A DNA stretch of 64,000 nucleotides. Origin: Todiramphus chloris collaris. Lineage: Eukaryota > Chordata > Aves > Coraciiformes > Alcedinidae. Below, piece after piece: positions 37,551-48,998 of the stretch (positions are counted from its first letter, which is position 1; every line of letters starts with the position of its first letter). The notes under the pieces were generated by a model. That model was not told where the DNA came from, searched no databases, and was given only the letters and a program-made list of their open reading frames with translations. The DNA lies in the NCBI GenBank assembly GCA_025345505.1, contig JANVCC010000270.1:1104285-1168284 (forward strand). Direction: 5' to 3'. The translations under genes and the position numbers were made by a program.

Positions 37551-39810
37551 ATCCCAGAATCTCTCTCCATGGAGACACTTAAAGGCAATAGCACCAGTTT
37601 GGACTTAACCCCTTTTTTTCCTCTTCTCTTTCAAACAGAAGAAGCTTCCTCAGTTAAGAAATAATTTAATTTCCATTCCAACTTGGGAATTAACAAAGAA
37701 ATTAGCTTTTCTGATCCTGTTGCTTTGTCTTTAATTACAATTTTATAACCAAAACCACACAAGCAATTTATGTGAAAAGAGAAAAAAACCCACAATCCAC
37801 CACTTGGGAATTTGTTTCCCTTAGGAATGGAGGATTCCAGCAGCATCCACAGCAGCAGGAGCCAGGCTCTTCACTCCACAGTTCACACCTTTCTGGGAGC
37901 TCCTAAAGAAAGGCTCTGGCTTTCCATCCAAAGGCTTTGCACTGGCACCCTCAGCTACCCCAGCTGAAACCAGTGGGTCAGAGAACACTGATGGGGTTAC
38001 CAGGCACAGAAAAGCATTGCGATATGGCATCATGACAAGTTAACTTTCATATAAATCTTATGAATCTTTCTTAATATATTATAGCCAGTGTTGTAGCCCA
38101 CCTTCTTCAGAGATGTCTTTACCGAAGAGCAGGCGCTATTCCCTTCCAGTGCTAAGAAAGAGAAACTCACTCTTTTCAGAGCTGCCATTTACAGCTCAAT
38201 AAATGGGAGACACAGCTGGAGCCCAAACGCAGAAATCAGAAACTCCCCTTTGTATTTTCCTGTTTTGAACAGTGAAATATTTCAACAGACACACACACTG
38301 TATTCAGACATCCTCAGACAGTCCCCTAAGCAGCAATCAAAAATTAAGCATGAAGAAATAAATTTTAAAAAAAGTAGTAATTTAAAAATAATTAGAAAAG
38401 AACACTGACAATACTAAAGACTTTGCAGATGCTCAGAGTAGATGTTCAAGGTCATGAGAGCTGGTCATACAAATCAGAGCAGAGAGCACCTTCCATCATC
38501 TTTACTCTAGACACAAACATCATCATCTCTGCCCCTCAGTTCAAGCCCTAACCTTGTTTTTGAATCCGAAAGTCAAAAAATAAAATCTAGTCTCCTTAAA
38601 GGGTAAAATTTACTGAAGCAGAACTGATGGCACAGCAACACAAATGACCTTTTCAAAGGAACTGGGTCTTTCCAGCACTGTACTATCAGATTGATGGTCT
38701 GCATCCCTGCTCATGAGGCTTTAGGACTGCCAAGTCCACAATCAAGATGTTTTACTCTGAATCACAGCTTATTTGTTGTCAGCGGCGGACTGGAGGCTTC
38801 TATTTACTCACTAATTTGGATGTTGCTAAGAAAAGCCAGCCAGAAAAGGGGAAATCTCATAACCAAGATCTGATCACATTTGGCTCTCCAACTGAGCTTC
38901 AGAAGTTTTAAATAAACCCAAAGCCAGCATCCTCACTCAGAGCTGAAGTAAATAAAGTTAAAGCTGTACAGATCTCGGTAAATGGTTTTTAAGAATCCTT
39001 TCCTTTCCTTCCAGTTCATCTGCTCTTCTCCAGAACAAGCTAGTTAGTGCCTAGAAGCAGTGGAAGGACTTCCATCTGCTACTGCTTCAAAGACAGCTAT
39101 CCTGGGAGGAAGTGTCAACCTGTCCAAGACATTCATTTCTAAACGTATTAGACCTGCTGTCTCTGCCAAGATGCAATTAAGCACTGTCTAATCTTTAAAA
39201 AGCCTGCAAGAGAGAAGTTTTAAACCCCAGATTCAGGAGCAGCCCGCAGTGAATAAAGGCGAGCGTCACGGTGACTCGTAACAGTCTCAGCTGCTTTCAC
39301 CACGAGAATTTCCCGACCTGAGGTTGCTGCAGCAAGCTTGCAAGAATTGATTTATCTGCACTACAAGCAAGCCACCGGAGCTCTTAAACTGCATCTACAG
39401 CAGGACACTACGGCAAGTCGGATTTGTATCGTGGCTCTTGCAGTCCTTCCTCTCTCCTTGAGCGCCCAGGCCCTGCTCCTGCTCTCCCCCTTGTCTGCCC
39501 ATGCCCATCACACCCCGCGGAGAGATGGTGGCCGGAGAAAGACCAGAGGGAAACCGACTTAAAACCGAACGGAGTAACAGAAATCAATAGCTTTCTGCTG
39601 GCTGACCCCGTGAATCAGTTCACTGCAGGGCCAGCAGAAGGTGGGAGCACCAGCCAGGGAAGGATGGGCAGACCCAGAGCAGGCAGAGCCAGGTCAGCTC
39701 CAGCAGTCCCCGAGCTGCCGCCAGACTCTCCCGCAGGGCAAAAGCTTTGGCCAGCTCTTGCAACATCACGTCGAGATTTTAACTACTCCCGGCAATCAGG
39801 GCAGAAAGGA

Positions 39811-39829
39811 TTTTTTTTTTTTTTTTTTT
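39811..39829. repeat. T19 homopolymer
   Basis: Nineteen T on the plus strand in intron 3, without a recognisable adjacent retroelement. Confidence 0.9.
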
Positions 39830-41037
39830 AAATATAGACATAAAGAAACAGTCCTCTCCTGCTTGGACAGGCAGGTGGGTTATTTCTCCAAGAAGCCCGC
39901 TCCTGGGAGGTGTTTCATCTGTACTGTGCTGCTGTGAGCAGAGCTGCAGCTGTTGGCTCATAGCACTGGGCAAGCAGGATGTGCCTCGGTGGCCCAGAGA
40001 AGGGACTACGGGTAAATAAATGTTTCCTAATCAGAAGTCACATGCAAAGCTGTCCTGGCAGGAAACAGCACCAGTATCTCCAGTGCTAGTCCCACCAAGC
40101 ACTGAAAAGCCCCAGCCAGGACGCCAGCAAAGGGCAGCAGATTCAGAGCAGGCAGCACAAGCTGTCTGGCCCTGGTTTTGTTTCCAAAATAACTAGGATA
40201 CGAAATCTTTAATTGCCGCTATTATTCTTCACTGGACAGGAGTAGACTTCTTATTTTAGAAAAATATCTGTCACATTCTCTCTTATCTGCAGCAAGAGAG
40301 AAGAGGCAGCTGTGGTACATACTGCATACTCTATTTTCTTCCTTTTCCCTCTCTGGGTCATGCATCAGCTCTTCTCGTTCTCTGCTTTGCTGACCCGAGA
40401 CCCACATGAAGCACTACCCTTAGCCAAAGGCCAGGAAGAGCTGAGAAAGGCACCTGCACCTGATTTTATTGAAGTGAAACACTCGGTCCAAAAGGGTGAA
40501 GTTTGTCCCTTGAAAAAGTCAAATCCATCAGGTTAAAAGCTTCACAGTGCAGGCTGAACTTTGCGTATTTTCTTCCAGACTTAGCACAGGTACTAAAGAA
40601 AAACAAATAAATTAGCAGGATGGGACAACAGCTTCAACTGATGCGTAACACTGAACTCCCAACAGCTGACACTGACAGCTTTATTTATTTAACTTTCAAA
40701 GCAGAGTCATTTTTAATGGATCTATAATTCAAAAGCTCTTCAATTAATTTTCCTCAAGCTTCCTCGAAACACAGATTTGGTTTTGTGCCTTGAAAAACAA
40801 GTCAGTCAAGTGTTAGGCAAAAAGAAAACCAAGCGAAAAACCCACAAAAAAACCCAACCCAAACCAACAAAAACCCCCAACAATTCAAAGTCAAAGGTAT
40901 AAATGAAACAAAAAATGGGATTTTGATAGGAACTTTGGTTGCAATTTCAGCACATTAGCTGCTTCTACCATTATACAATCTTTTTAAGTTGCTCTTGTTT
41001 CCCGCCCCCCAGCCTTCAATACATTTTTGTTTGATTG

Positions 41038-41056
41038 ATATATATATATATATATA
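41038..41056. repeat. (AT)n microsatellite
   Basis: About nine AT units followed by eight A. Confidence 0.9.
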
Positions 41057-41554
41057 AAAAAAAGGTTTCTTCCCTTACATTGCTTTTTGCCTCACCACAT
41101 TATCAATTCTGCTTCCTGTACTTTTCTCTCTTCCGACTTCTCTTACAAAGCTGTAAACAGAGTGCTCCTTGTCCGGGAGACAGCAACACTACCTACAGTA
41201 CCAGACTGAAATCAGGGTGGAAGCTGCACTGGAACTGGAGACGGTCCTGATGGGCTGACTGAGAAGCACTTCCTTCCCTCTGGACAGCAGTTCCACATCC
41301 AGCAGAAAACTCTTGGGATTCATTTATTTTAGATAACAATCCCTGGTCCACATGCTTAAATATCCCCCAAACTGAACACCTCATGTAGAAAACGCCCTCC
41401 TCTCCCAAGGGGGATGTACTAAAATGGAACCAAGTAACCTCCCCCAGCACCCAGGTCTCCCAAGCCACAGCTCTAATGGAGTTCTGGATTACAGTGCAGA
41501 GCTGCAGGGCAGCTCCAGCACAGCCTGCCCTCCTCCTCCTCACCTCCAGCCACC

Positions 41555-41708
41555 CTCCCCTGCAATGGTGCCAGGGATGGGGCAGCCACCACCTCTCTGG
41601 GCAGCCTGGCACAGGCTCTCCCCACCCTCAGCACCAACAATCTCTCCCTTCTCCAGTCTGAATCTCCCTCTTTTAGTTTAAACCATCACCCCTTGTCTTG
41701 TCACAAAA
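41555..41708 (-). mobile_element. CR1 LINE fragment
   Basis: Minus orientation, about 150 bp. It is nearly identical by eye to the reverse complement of 32336-32490, from caatggtgccagggatgggg to gtttaaaccatcac. Confidence 0.9.
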
Positions 41709-43345
41709 GGACACTGAGCCTTCTTCAAAAACCCTACTTCTGCAAGATACTACCTGTTTGGGTTTTTTATTATCAAGCCTAAAATCAAGATTATCTGTTG
41801 TTGAAAGATTCCTTGATGAATTTATGGATGGCTACAGCAGACAAAGAGCCCACATACACAAACCTGGAGCACCGCTTGAGAAGGTTTGCACATCACTCAT
41901 TAGACTTCATTAAACTGACCTCCCTCACAATTCATACCATAACCAGAATTCAAAGAATGAGAGCAAACAAGTTTCCAAGATACTAACAAGCACTTATGCC
42001 TCAGCTTATCTCTAGAAACTACGTAAGTGTATGTACAATCCATTTAAGAAGGAACCAGATGTTCCTGAAGGACAAAAACCAGAGCTCTTACTTTTAGGTC
42101 CATCAGTAATTTCAGCATATGACTTCTAAACAAATTCACCCGCAATGCAACATCGAGCAGTTCTCTTTAAGAAAGAAAACGGGGCGATATGAGCCCTGGT
42201 ACAGCACGTATGAGGGAATTCTGGAGACTGGAAACAAATAAAAGGAGAATTAAAACAGCCGCGAACTCGCATCTGCCTAATAACACATTTGTAGAAATAC
42301 TGCAGTGAGCGCTGCCTGCAAATTTCATGCTTTGAGTGAAATTTAATTAACTTGAACTAGTGAAAATCCCACAGGGTTATGTTATTTGTAAGCGAGGAGA
42401 TAAGAGTCGTGGCTGTGTGACTGGGGATGGAAAGCTGGCCAGCCTCGGTAAATTACGGTTCCTCTTGGAAGGTGCATAAAAATTCACGTGAAATCGGGCG
42501 CTAACATTTGTTGCTGGGCTTGACCATTCAAGTCACTAGAGATAACTTCTAAATCCACCTTCCCCATCTACAGGGTTTCTCCTCTGTGCACATCTGTCAC
42601 CATGACACCGTGGCACACGCTGCCCTGCCGAGCCAAGCTGGAGGGGCAGGCAAGAAAGGAGCAAAGCACCAGGCATTCCCGGGTGATTTATGGACCTCCG
42701 TGCGCTTCCTTGTGCGGCAGAACCGTCTCCCGTGCACACCAGAGTGACGTGCACAAGCCTGTGCCTCACTGGAAGGAGGAGGAAAAACCCAGAAGCCCAG
42801 AAAAGGTGTGCTGACTACCTCACGGGCAGCTCCCGAGCTCGCTGCTGCCCATCTCATCTCAGCAGCAGCCCATCCAGTTGTCAAGCTCTGCTGAGAGCAA
42901 GGGCACAGCTGAGGAACAGGGTGGCTGAAACTCAGGAAGGCGGACGTAGCAGAATAGGCTTTATTGTGCTCAACTCCCCTGTGATGCTCTCGGCAATAAA
43001 TCCGGGGTTCTGACAGGAATTTTTGAGTTTTTTTTTTTCCATTTAAAAATCAGAACTGACAGAGCTTCCACCTCCCCATCTCTGAACCGTTTGCATTTTT
43101 CAGGGGAAAAGACCTCCAACACAACATACCTCTCAGATGATGGAAGTATGGGATTAACTATAAAGCCCCAACAACATCAGGCACGTACCGGTGACACTGC
43201 TGCACAGCCAAACCGTTTCCCAGCCTAAATAAGCAGCGCAGTTGGAGCTCAGGCACTGGGCAGGGCATAGTGGGAAGGCTTTGATTTGTTGGTGAGAGGG
43301 AGCAGACCCACCAACTGGTCAGGCAGCTGTTCTATAGCACATGAA

Positions 43346-43375
43346 AAAACCAAACCAAACCAAACCAAACAAAAA
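43346..43375. repeat. AACCA simple repeat
   Basis: Four to five units of the pentamer, in an A-rich setting. Confidence 0.9.
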
Positions 43376-45767
43376 TAAAAGCAGCAGAGGGAACAGACAC
43401 TTCACAATTTACTCCCATAGTAAAATCCCTAAAAGGGTCATTGCAATCCCAAACAGTTACAGTTAGCAGTATTTATTTGCATGATAGAAGGTAAGGTTTT
43501 GCACACAGAGCAGACCAACGTGCTGGAGCTGGTTTGGAACAATTACAGACACTTTAAATGGTGAACGCAAGCTGTGTTTTGAGCTGAGGAGATTGCAAGT
43601 GTACCATCATCTCATCTGATCGTCATCATCACAAGCATAACAACGGCGCTGTTGCATCTTAATTGCATTCCCAATTGACCAGTCATACCAAAAGTCCCTC
43701 AAATAAAATTAATTCCTTGGTCTTTTTGTCACATCGACAACACACAAGGTTTTCAGGAACCCAACTGGAAAAACTGATTAAAATCAGATCCTGGTGCAAC
43801 TACTGCATTAACCAAACTTCTCCTAACCTCACAAGGAGCTTAGAAAGATCCTCTTTTTATTCCCCTTTGGAATACCTTAAGACTTTGTGTATATTAATTT
43901 CAGACGGGCTGCCTCAGATGGTACGGGTCATCCAGGATTGGGGACAGTATGTTGGGAACACTCTGAGGGCAGCTCTGCTCCAGAATACAGTTTGTAGGGG
44001 TTAAAATAAGGACGACAGCCCTAATGGCAGACACCATGTCCCTCAGAGAGCCTGTACCCCCTCTGACCATCAGAAAAGGGAGGAAATTCAGAGGAAGTAC
44101 TGAGGAGAAAGCGGCCAAGAGATGATACGAGGAGTCATAATTTGGCTCTAGTGAAGGAAGCAACGTCGAGCAAGGAAGATTTATACTTAGAAGGAGAGTA
44201 CCGTAATTCCGATAACCTTTTCCACTCTCGTACAAATTGAGCCCCCAGGCACTGGATAAAAGGCACACACTGTCCTTTTTTTTTTTGAGCTGCTGGAGCA
44301 CTCCAGCTGCCGACTCTGGGGTTTTTAACAGTTCTCGCACAAAGCCATTAAAAATGCAGAGGTGCTGCCTCCAGAAGCCCACAGCCCATCTCGACGTTAG
44401 AAGCAGCCCGTGGCCACGCTTTGCACAAAGCGCTTCTCGATCGTTTAAGAGCTAACGGCCAGCCCAGGGCGATCCGGGAGATGTTCCTGGCTCAGCGGAT
44501 CCCGCCGAGATCCGTCCCGCTGGAGCTGCTGAGCGACTCACAGCGAGGAACGGCTGGTTACGTAAACTGAAGGTAGCTGGCTGAGAAACCTTGATCTCAT
44601 CACAGCCCTGTCAGTGGAAAGAACTGCACGTTACCGCAGAGCTAACGCTCATCCCCACGTGCTGGAAGGGAGTCAGATGTTTTCCATGGCCTCCGCTTTG
44701 GGAACGCTCTGCAGAGTTATTTATCGGGCGGGTTCAGGTGACCGGAATCACTCCGGAGCCCGCGCTCACCGCGGCGTCGCCTGCCTTGCCTGGCCAGGGC
44801 CGTGCTGGCTGCTGCAGAGTCAGGAGAGGAAAACGGAGAGTAAAATCAGGCGTCTAGATTGTTTACACCATTTGAATTCCAGGAGAGGTGGAAATTATAA
44901 ACTTGGGATCCCTGAGCTTATAGACTTCTGGGATGGAGGGGAAAAAAAAAAAAGAGCTAAATCTTACCCTTCATACTGACACCTGACTGGGAGCAAAATT
45001 GTTTTACAAATGTGACATCACTACATCCCAACACCCAGAGGCTTCCATGCTCCATTTTGGCACTTGCTCATTCTTTAGCCTGCAGCAAGCTTTCTAGCAT
45101 GCAGCTCCAGCTTTCCAGGATAAATGTTTAAAGAAAAAAAAATCTTAAGAAGCCACATTTAGCCTCTCGGGGATCAGCGCCTGTGAGATTTCCAGGAGGA
45201 ACAGGTTAGGCTGACCTAGCTACAAGTGAGAAAGATAGATTGCAGCTGGACACCTTAACCAGTCTGGAAATATTTGCCAAGCTTCCCCAGGTTTTTGAAA
45301 CACAAACTATGATTTCCCACAGCGTTTTTACCTGTTTCTCTCGTACTGGGAAGAGAAGAAAAAATGTGCCTACTCATCCTGCTACTATGCATTGGAGGGA
45401 CAGCTCTGCTTCCTTGCTCCAACCTGAGATGCTGTTGTCTCCCTTTCAACAAAGCTATTTCCAGACTCGATTTACTGGTTCATTCAAGTCTAGACTTTCT
45501 AATTTTGCAGGATAATCTGTAGCTCAGTCACCCATGAAACTGCTTGAGCAGACGGCAATTGTGTGCAAATCCACGCCGTGGCTTGTGCTGTCTGAGCTCA
45601 GGTACAGTCATTAGCCACGGCACTTGAACGGGAAGCTCCTAGCTACTCCTCCTGGGAACATCTGCCAGAAAAATACAACTCTTCTCCTCCTCCCCCTTAA
45701 ATAGTTTAATTACTACCATCACCCTAGCTTCAGCTCCAGAGAGCGACAGAGGCAGGGACCAGATCCA

Positions 45768-46278
45768 GCACAGGAAGGGATCAGCTGGAAGCTGGGCCCC
45801 TCACTACCAGCAGGACACTGAGGGGCTGGAGCGTGGCCAGAGAAGGGCAACGGAGCTGGGGAAGGGTCTGGAGCACAAGGGTGCTGAGGAGCAGCTGAGG
45901 GACCTGGGCTTGTTCAGCCTGGAGCAAAGGAGGCTGAGGGGAGACCTTCTGGCTCTGACAGCTCCTGACAGGAGGCTGGAGCCAGCTGGGAGTTGATCTC
46001 TGCTCCCAAGGACCAAGCAACAAGACAAGAGAAACCAACCTCAAGTTGCCCCAGGGGAGGTTTAGGTTGGAGCTGAGGAACAATTTCTTCCCCTCCAGGG
46101 CTGTTCAGGGCTGTCCAGGGCAGTGGTGGAGTCCCCGTGATCCCTGGAGGGGTTTCCAAGCCCCATGGAGATGTGATGCTGAGGGACATGGGTTAGCAAT
46201 AGACTTAAAAGTTAGGATGATGGTTGGACTCAATCTTGAAGGTCTCCTCCACCCTAAACGAGTCTCTGATTCTATCCC
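45768..46278 (+). mobile_element. CR1 LINE fragment, about 510 bp
   Basis: It runs from ggacactgaggggctggagc and gagaagggcaacggagctgg through ctgaggggagaccttctggc, gttgccccaggggaggttta and tccctggaggggtttccaag to gagtctctgattctat. 5'-truncated and non-coding. Confidence 0.92.
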
Positions 46279-48843
46279 TGACAGACAGCAGCACCCTTGG
46301 TTTTCTCCCGAGGCAGGGTGGACAGCTTCCCGGGCACAGCTGGGGCAGAAGCACGTGAGGAGAGGGGGACAACGGGGCTGGGGAACTCGTGCCCTCACCA
46401 CAAGAGCTCTTGCATCAGCCGGGGCTTGCTCGTGGAAGCGAGCCCCGAGGAGGGACCCGCGCTGACTCAGCCGCAGCGCCCGGCCCCCTGCACAAGCGTA
46501 CGGGAAAAGGCTGCCCCGTGGCCACGGCCGTGCCCCAGTCAGGCTCAAGTGACCAAAAAGCAACGCCCTCCCCACCCACAAGATAATCAGATTTGCTTTC
46601 TCCCACGACTTCCACGCCTGCTGAGTGCACTTTGTCCCACGGGAGGTGCCACCAGCCAGCAGAGCTGCCACATGGGCAGTGGGCACCGCTTGGCCGCGCG
46701 TCCCCCTGCCCAGGGCTCCCACACCTCCTGCCTCCTGGCCTACCCGAAGGAAGCTCCTCGGACTGACTTAGGGCTTTCCACCCCAATGGCTAAACTCAAA
46801 CCTCCTCCTCCTCCGCCGGGCAGCAAGCTCCGGTGCTGGGCACCCATCTGTGCTGAGGCGGCAGGTACAGGGCGCCCGGCCTTCCTCCCTGGAATAAAAG
46901 GCACCCTTGGATAAAACCCAACAGCTTTTCCTCTGCTTTCTCTTACACAACCTGTCCTCCTCCAGCCCCCCAGCCTCCACTCCTTCCTACAGTTAACCAC
47001 TGGGCAGGCCATACATCCCCTTCCAACCACTGCAGCCAGAGTGCTCCTTCACGCCCCTCCACCATTTCAAAAACCAAAAAACCCTGTTACTTCCATTTTC
47101 TGAAGACTTCAGGGATTAATCCTCTCCCACTGCCCTACATCAAAATGAAAACCTTTTCTTTGATTAAATGAAACTATGGAATACAGAATGCCCCACTCCC
47201 CTCACCTCCCCAGGCAGGGTCACAAGAAGTGCAGATGCTGCATCTTTCACCTTCTCTCGCTTCCATTCGACACTGATGTGCTGGCTGCAGCTGATTTCAG
47301 ACAGATTTCTCCTAACACCTACCAGCTCTATTCATGAGACACTTGAATTACAGGGGGGGAGGACAAGAATCAGACTCAAATCCTTGCTGTGGATCAAGCA
47401 GAGCATGAACTAACCAGGCTCTCCCATTTGTGGGATGAAAGCCCTGGCTGGCAAGCCGCTGTCTGATCCAAGGTGACACACGTGCTCTCTTGCTCTGATC
47501 TCAAAAGGTCCATCATGGAACTTCTTATTTAGATTGCATTTCCCCATGAAAATCCTCAGTTGTGACAACTCTCTGGAGAAAGTTAAAAACGCCAACCAAG
47601 AAAAAGAAAGATCCTGCTATGGGCTGTGAAAAATCCCTACAAGCCTCATTTCCAGTTGAATGACATACTGGGAATTGCTGAAGCCCATTCCCATTGGAGC
47701 CGCACAGTTTAAAACACTTCCCAATACAAGGGTAATGTCTTCAGTGGTAGTTTTGGTGGAAAATTCTAACTAGAGATCACATGAGCAAAGACAAGAGAAG
47801 AAAAAAAAACTACGTTCTTGGGTGCCACATCAGTGCAATACAGAACAAGCTCTTGTATTCTCTAGTTGGGCTTATTTCCCCTTGGTGGGAAAATAAATCC
47901 CCAAAACCACAACAAAAACTGACACTACCACGAAACACTCCATTCAAAGTAAGGATGCTGTGCTAAATCTTGATGGGTTGGATACCACCTATGATAGCAA
48001 GTGAAGAAAAACTTGTGAAGCTCTGCACAGCAACATCCAGGATACAGTTAGAAAAGAGTTCTCCAGGGCCATAATAAAGAGGGGAAGTTTTGTGTTTCCC
48101 TTGGCGGTTGCGGTGCTACCTGACGATCACAAAGAGTCAGCGAAGCAGGAGCAGATGGAGCTCTCTGGAGCGTATCCAAGGGACACAGATCAGGCTGGTG
48201 GCATCACACGCATACTTTCAAAAGGCGGGGTCTCCAGAACGGGATTTTCAAATGTTTTGTCTACAGGTTTACCAGTCGCCCCAGATATACGAGCATATGG
48301 ACATTTCTTACAAGCTTTCCCTCAAGATTCTCTCAGTTACTTGAAACCAGACAGAAACAAAATCCAACCAACCAAAAATCTTGACAAAAGAACATCAGGC
48401 TCTTCTACTCACAGATTTTTCTGCAATCCTAGGCAGGGACATGGAATCTCTTGCTTCAAGTAACAGAGGAATTTCTGACAAAGTGCCAGAATATATATGG
48501 CTAGAGACAGCGAAAGTGGGGACTCTCCGACTGACCTCAGTACTGCAAGGTGAAATCCACTCCCATTACACAGTAATGGTGATGACAAACAACTTCTAGG
48601 TTTAAATAACAGCAAGCAAACGCAAAGCACCTTAACAACTCTTTTAAAATCAGATCTCCAGCAGCTCCACAGCCTGCTCCGTAGCAACCTGAAGAGCCAG
48701 CTGCAAAGCCTCTACCTGCGTACCAAAATTCAGGCTAAGGCTGAACACAGCTCTGGTTCGATCTGTGTGGATGCAAGTGGGAAGCCAGAGGGAACAGGAA
48801 ACCACACGCTTGACAGGGACACGTCTGGATGGGTGGTACTCAC

Positions 48844-48998
48844 GTAGTGCGTACAGGGAGAGGACTATTCCAGCCAGGCAAAACCCCTCGAAAAACCTGA
48901 GTGTGCTGAACATGGTGACGTTCACCGAGAGTGCCACGGTCAGTCCAAATACCAAAATGAATATGACAGAGAAGAGCAGCACAGGCCGTCGACCAACC
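48844..48998 (-). CDS. SLC22A23: SLC22A23 coding exon 3
   Basis: This 155-nt exon encodes 51 full residues with one split base at each end. It opens with VGRRPVLLF, the second half of MFS motif A in the cytosolic loop between TM2 and TM3, the conserved gating loop of the superfamily. It then gives TM3 (FSVIFILVFGLTVALSV) and TM4 (FFEGFCLAGIVLSLYAL). The match to SLC22A23 as I remember it is nearly residue for residue, with Ile/Val and Thr/Ser exchanges only. Donor gtgagt and acceptor ttttag are canonical. The last base (c) joins gg of exon 4 to make Arg. It is separated from exon 4 by the largest intron in the window. Confidence 0.97.

Larger units (their letters stand above)
19217..48843 (-). 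other. SLC22A23 intron 3
   Basis: At 29.6 kb this is the largest intron in the window. It holds CR1 copies at about 21613-21752, 32098-32605, 33494-33775, 41555-41708 and 45768-46278. It also holds a CpG-rich block (about 37070-37550), weaker GC-rich patches near 23.2-24.1 and 44.4-44.8 kb, poly(A), (AT)n and AACCA-type simple repeats, and AT-rich homeobox-site-rich stretches that resemble conserved non-coding elements (26745-26960, 36770-37010, 42240-42520). None of the open frames inside it shows a known domain. Confidence 0.85.

Noticed and set aside
37005-37594. Long open frames on both strands in the CpG-rich block
   Set aside because: High GC lowers stop-codon frequency. The translations are Pro/Gly/Arg/Ala-rich without domains.
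46105-46914. 205-codon open frames on both strands
   Set aside because: They start in CR1 sequence and continue in GC-rich unique DNA. No domain or splice structure supports them.
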